Shown: positions 4,921-7,382 of the stretch, one piece after another
Numbering within the stretch: the first letter of the stretch is position 1
How the letters are laid out: each line of letters begins with the position of its first letter
Source: Bifidobacteriaceae bacterium
Lineage (GTDB): Bacteria; Actinomycetota; Actinomycetes; Actinomycetales; Bifidobacteriaceae
Assembly (NCBI GenBank): GCA_031260825.1
Contig: JAISKS010000018.1
Coordinates: 1 to 7,382 of the forward strand
DNA length: 7,382 nt
Reading direction: 5' to 3'
The notes under the pieces: generated by a model
Seen by the model: the letters and a program-made list of their open reading frames with translations, nothing else
What the model was told of the DNA's origin: nothing
Databases searched by the model: none
Program-made: the position numbers and the translations under genes

Positions 4921-5361
4921 TTAACGTTTCGAGAATTGAGGAGCTTTACGAGCCTTTTTAAGACCAGCTTTTTTGCGCTCAACACGTCTAGCGTCAACTC
5001 TTAAGAATCCGCTACGTTTTAATTTTGCTCTGTAAGTCTCTGCATCAAGTGCGTTTAAAGCGCGTGCAACACCTAAGCAAATTGCTCCAGCTTGACCACT
5101 CTTTCCGCCTCCTCGAACATTAACAAACACATCAAAGTTTCCTGCCTCATCAAAAAGTACAAGAGGTGATTTAACTAATTGTTGATGAACTTTATCAGGA
5201 AGATACTCATCAAGAGTTTTTCCATTTACAATCCACTCGCCGCTTCCTTTTGTAAGACGTACACGTGCTACTGATTCTTTTCTACGACCAACATAAAGAC
5301 CAGATTCTGGTTTCTTTTTAGGTTTTGGTGCTTTAGGTACAATTTTAATTTCTTCAGTCAT
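4921..5361 (-). CDS. rpsI: 30S ribosomal protein S9 (uS9)
   Basis: uS9 lies in the head of the small subunit, and its C-terminal Lys-Arg tip reaches the P-site tRNA. The 146-aa product has GLYVGRRKESVARVRLTKGS, VFVNVRGGGKSGQAGAICLG, ARALNALD and a basic C-terminal stretch ending in SKR, the functionally important tip. An N-terminal extension of about 20 residues rich in Lys and Pro makes it slightly longer than E. coli S9 (130 aa). The ATG has AAGGAT at 5368-5373 overlapping the rplM stop, with a 10-bp gap. The rplM-rpsI pairing is near-universal in bacteria. Confidence 0.99.
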   Translation of the reverse strand: MTEEIKIVPKAPKPKKKPESGLYVGRRKESVARVRLTKGSGEWIVNGKTLDEYLPDKVHQQLVKSPLVLFDEAGNFDVFVNVRGGGKSGQAGAICLGVARALNALDAETYRAKLKRSGFLRVDARRVERKKAGLKKARKAPQFSKR

Positions 5362-5367
5362 AATCTA

Positions 5368-5373
5368 ATCCTT
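5368..5373 (-). promoter_or_regulatory. rpsI Shine-Dalgarno overlapping the rplM stop
   Basis: AAGGAT lies 6 nt before the rpsI ATG and shares bases with the rplM TAA, supporting coupled translation of L13 and S9. Confidence 0.75.
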
Positions 5374-5821
5374 ATTTTACAAATTGACTAACTTGTGTAA
5401 TCTTATATTCTACTGGGTTTTGACCTGCATGTGGATGATCAGTACCAACAAATACTTTCAAATGTTTGATTTGTTCACTTGAAAGAGAGTTTTTTGGAAG
5501 CATTCCACGAACTGCATGCTCAACAATACGAGTAGGGTTGTCATTAAGAAGTTCTTGGTAAGTCTTAGATGAGATTCCGCCTGGGAAACCACTATGACGC
5601 CAAAGTTTTTTGCTTTCTTTATCTTTTGAAAGATCAACTTTCTCAGCATTGATGATAATTACATTGTCGCCTAAGTCAACATTTGGAGCATAATTAGCTT
5701 TATGTTTACCGCGGATTAATGTAGCAACTTTTGTTGCTAATGTACCAAGGCGAACACCTTCAGCATCAATTATGTACCAAGCTGCTTCGTTATCACTGCT
5801 TTTTGGAGTATATGTTCTCAT
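5372..5821 (-). CDS. rplM: 50S ribosomal protein L13 (uL13)
   Basis: uL13 is an early-assembly protein of the large subunit. The 149-aa product shows WYIIDAEGVRLGTLATKVAT, LIRGKHKANYAPNVDLGD, NVIIINAEKV, WRHSGFPGGI, AVRGMLPKNSL and LKVFVGTDHPHAGQNP in family order and normal length (E. coli 142). The ATG is 2 bp after the rpsA stop. A GAGGAG Shine-Dalgarno (5830-5835) is supplied by the last Glu codons of rpsA, so L13 translation is tied to S1 translation. It is followed 10 bp later by rpsI. Confidence 0.99.
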   Translation of the reverse strand: MRTYTPKSSDNEAAWYIIDAEGVRLGTLATKVATLIRGKHKANYAPNVDLGDNVIIINAEKVDLSKDKESKKLWRHSGFPGGISSKTYQELLNDNPTRIVEHAVRGMLPKNSLSSEQIKHLKVFVGTDHPHAGQNPVEYKITQVSQFVK

Positions 5822-5823
5822 TA

Positions 5824-7338
5824 TTATTTCTCCTCTTTATCTTCTTTATCAGAAGTTTTAGCAGGTTTGTCTGCTTTTTCTTCTTTAGCTGGTTTTTCAT
5901 CTTTTTCAGACTTTGTACCACCTGCTAATTGCTCTTTTAATTGTAATAGATCTTCATCTTCACTTAGAGCACTTTTAACAATTCTCTTTGATGATTCTTT
6001 TTTAGGAGCAACTGCTTCTGGGATATCTTCAAATAATTTAGCTTTTTCTTTGAAAGAAACTTTATGTTTAGTCCATGTCTCATATGCTTTTTTATACTCA
6101 GTTTCCCAAGCTTTTTTAGCATCTTCGAATCCTGGTTTCCAATCATTTGTTTCTGAATCAAATCCGTCTGGATATTTGTAATTTCCATCAGCATCATATT
6201 CAACATGTAGACCGTAAACTGCTGGATCGAAATCATCAGAGTTTGGATCGAAGTCGATATCAGCTTGACGAATTGAAAGTGCAAGTTGATGACGATCAAG
6301 GTTGATGTCAATAATACGTGCGTAAATTACGTCACCAATATTGTAAATACCTTTTGGAGTATCAATACGTCTTGTTGAAACCTCAGAAATATGAATTAGA
6401 CCTTCAATATTCTTTTCGATTTCAGCAAATACTCCGCCATACTCACTGAATTTTGTGATAGTAGCAGGTACAATTTGACCGATTGAATATTTCTGTGTGA
6501 AATTATCCCAAGGGTTTGGTTCTGTAGCTTTAATTGAAAGGCTGAAACGTCCGTCTTCAATTGAGATTACCTCAACTTCAACTTCCTCGCCAATTTTGAT
6601 AACATCATGTGGATTATCTACGCGGCTCCATGAAAGTTCAGAAATATGAACTAGACCGTCAACTCCACCAATATTAATGAATGCACCAAATGGTACGATT
6701 GAGCTTACATAACCTTTTTGACGTGAGCCAACTGTAAGGTTTTTAAGAAGTTCTTTTTTAGCCTCAGCATCAACATCTTCGATAATAGCTTTTCTTGAAA
6801 GAACAATGTTCTTTTTAGCTTTGTCGATTTCGATGATTTTAGCTTCGATTTCTTCGCCGATGAATACTTTTGAATCAACAGTTTTACGAACGTCGATAAG
6901 TGAGTTAGGAAGGAAAGCTCCAATTCCGACGTCAACTTTTAGTCCGCCTTTAACTGCATCAATAACTGTACCGCGTACTGTTTCATCTGCATCTTTGATC
7001 ACTTGAAGTTTCTGCCATACTTGCTCATATTCAGCGCGGCGTTTTGAAACTATTAGTCTAAAGTTTTTATCTTCCTTATCAAGAACTACAACTTCAACTT
7101 CATCGCCAACTTTTGCGATATCGCGTAGTTTAGCATGTTGATTAATTGTGAATTCGCGGAAAGTGATTAACCCATCGCATTTATAATTAAGGTCTAAATA
7201 AACTTCGTCATCAGTTACATTAGTGATTTTACCTTTTACTACATCTCCAGGGTTAAACTCAACAACTGTATCATCTACAATTTTGAGCATATCGTCATCT
7301 GACATAATGTCAGATATATTTGTGTTTTCGTTTGTCAT
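5824..7338 (-). CDS. rpsA: 30S ribosomal protein S1 (bS1), four S1 domains, actinobacterial-type C-terminus
   Basis: S1 binds mRNA at the 30S platform and helps initiation on structured or weak-Shine-Dalgarno messages. The product is 504 aa with four S1/OB domains at about 29-99, 116-183, 202-271 and 285-358. Domain 3 has the classic IVPFGAFINIGGVDGLVHIS. After domain 4 comes a block resembling the mycobacterial S1 C-terminus as I remember it: DDFDPAVYG, YDADGNYKYPDGFD, a Trp-rich helix, and a late LLQLKEQLAG motif (464-473). A Lys/Glu/Asp tail ends the protein. I chose the ATG at 7336-7338 because AGGAG lies 4 nt upstream. A TTG seven codons earlier (7357-7359) has no ribosome binding site. 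S1 heads the rplM-rpsI unit with a 2-bp gap. Confidence 0.97.
   Translation of the reverse strand: MTNENTNISDIMSDDDMLKIVDDTVVEFNPGDVVKGKITNVTDDEVYLDLNYKCDGLITFREFTINQHAKLRDIAKVGDEVEVVVLDKEDKNFRLIVSKRRAEYEQVWQKLQVIKDADETVRGTVIDAVKGGLKVDVGIGAFLPNSLIDVRKTVDSKVFIGEEIEAKIIEIDKAKKNIVLSRKAIIEDVDAEAKKELLKNLTVGSRQKGYVSSIVPFGAFINIGGVDGLVHISELSWSRVDNPHDVIKIGEEVEVEVISIEDGRFSLSIKATEPNPWDNFTQKYSIGQIVPATITKFSEYGGVFAEIEKNIEGLIHISEVSTRRIDTPKGIYNIGDVIYARIIDINLDRHQLALSIRQADIDFDPNSDDFDPAVYGLHVEYDADGNYKYPDGFDSETNDWKPGFEDAKKAWETEYKKAYETWTKHKVSFKEKAKLFEDIPEAVAPKKESSKRIVKSALSEDEDLLQLKEQLAGGTKSEKDEKPAKEEKADKPAKTSDKEDKEEK
5827..6264 (-). other. S1 C-terminal extension: actinobacterial-like module plus charged tail
   Basis: This is residues 359-504 of S1. 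The first part (about 369-425) keeps the FDPxxYG and DxxGNYxYPxGFD pattern and Trp-containing helices seen in actinobacterial RpsA. The middle is a Lys/Ser/Pro linker. The LLQLKEQLAGG motif parallels the C-terminal LAALREKLAG of mycobacterial S1. The last 30 residues are almost only Lys, Glu, Asp, Ala, Pro, Ser and Thr and look disordered. The comparison is from memory, without an alignment. Confidence 0.7.
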
Positions 7339-7342
7339 TTTA

Positions 7343-7347
7343 CTCCT
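7343..7347 (-). promoter_or_regulatory. rpsA Shine-Dalgarno AGGAG deciding the start
   Basis: AGGAG lies 4 nt before the ATG at 7336-7338 and favours that start over the upstream in-frame TTG. Upstream, 7348-7382 is AT-rich and holds a short palindrome TTGGAGTCCAA (7349-7359). Too little sequence is present to call a promoter. Confidence 0.75.
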
Positions 7348-7382
7348 GTTGGACTCCAATATTAATAATAATTGTGTGATTT

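Noticed and set aside
7339..7359. Alternative TTG start for rpsA at 7357-7359, adding seven residues
   Set aside because: It has no Shine-Dalgarno, and the added residues would translate the AGGAG site itself. The ATG at 7336-7338 has a proper site.
7349..7359. Palindrome TTGGAGTCCAA upstream of rpsA as an operator
   Set aside because: It has only 5-bp arms and a single copy at the window edge; such a short palindrome is expected by chance.

Overview
The window is a low-GC bacterial stretch in which every gene lies on the minus strand, so it reads from position 7382 down to 1. In transcription order it holds rpsA (S1), rplM (L13), rpsI (S9), infA (IF-1), rpmJ (L36), rpsM (S13), rpsK (S11), rpoA, rplQ (L17), rho and the first 122 codons of groEL. 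All are housekeeping genes for translation, transcription, termination and protein folding. There are no mobile elements, CRISPR arrays or defence genes, and no gene-free stretch exceeds 300 bases.

Organism: the code is standard. infA ends in TGA exactly where rpmJ begins, which argues against the UGA-recoding lineages. S1, GroEL and the tailed L17 look actinobacterial in sequence, but the DNA is AT-rich and the gene order is not the usual actinobacterial one: rpsD is missing between rpsK and rpoA, and rho follows rplQ. This fits a Saccharibacteria (TM7)-like Patescibacteria genome best, as a moderate-confidence inference; another AT-rich relative of that branch is possible.

Layout: 5824-7338 rpsA, 5372-5821 rplM and 4921-5361 rpsI form a tight unit with gaps of 2 and 10 bp. 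A 40-bp gap then carries a consensus -10 box so close to the infA start that the infA mRNA looks leaderless. infA and rpmJ overlap by 4 bp (ATGA). Next comes the only sizeable intergenic region, 148 bp at 4392-4539. It holds a GATC-phased repeat and a GC-rich segment that folds on the minus strand into a three-way junction, with a predicted pseudoknot running into the rpsM Shine-Dalgarno. rpsM, rpsK, rpoA (GTG start), rplQ and rho follow. rho overlaps rplQ by 11 bp and has no ribosome binding site of its own. groEL begins 38 bp after rho.

How the genes work together: the cluster joins ribosomal proteins, an initiation factor, the RNA polymerase alpha subunit and the termination factor Rho in one co-directional block. 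The likely control points visible are the infA promoter, the rpsM leader RNA and translational coupling of rho to rplQ. Several proteins carry long low-complexity charged extensions: the S1 C-terminus, the L17 C-terminus and the Rho N-terminal insert. The strongest candidate for something undescribed is the rpsM leader RNA. Secondary points are the leaderless infA, the altered DNA-contact residues of the alpha CTD, and rho placed inside the alpha operon.
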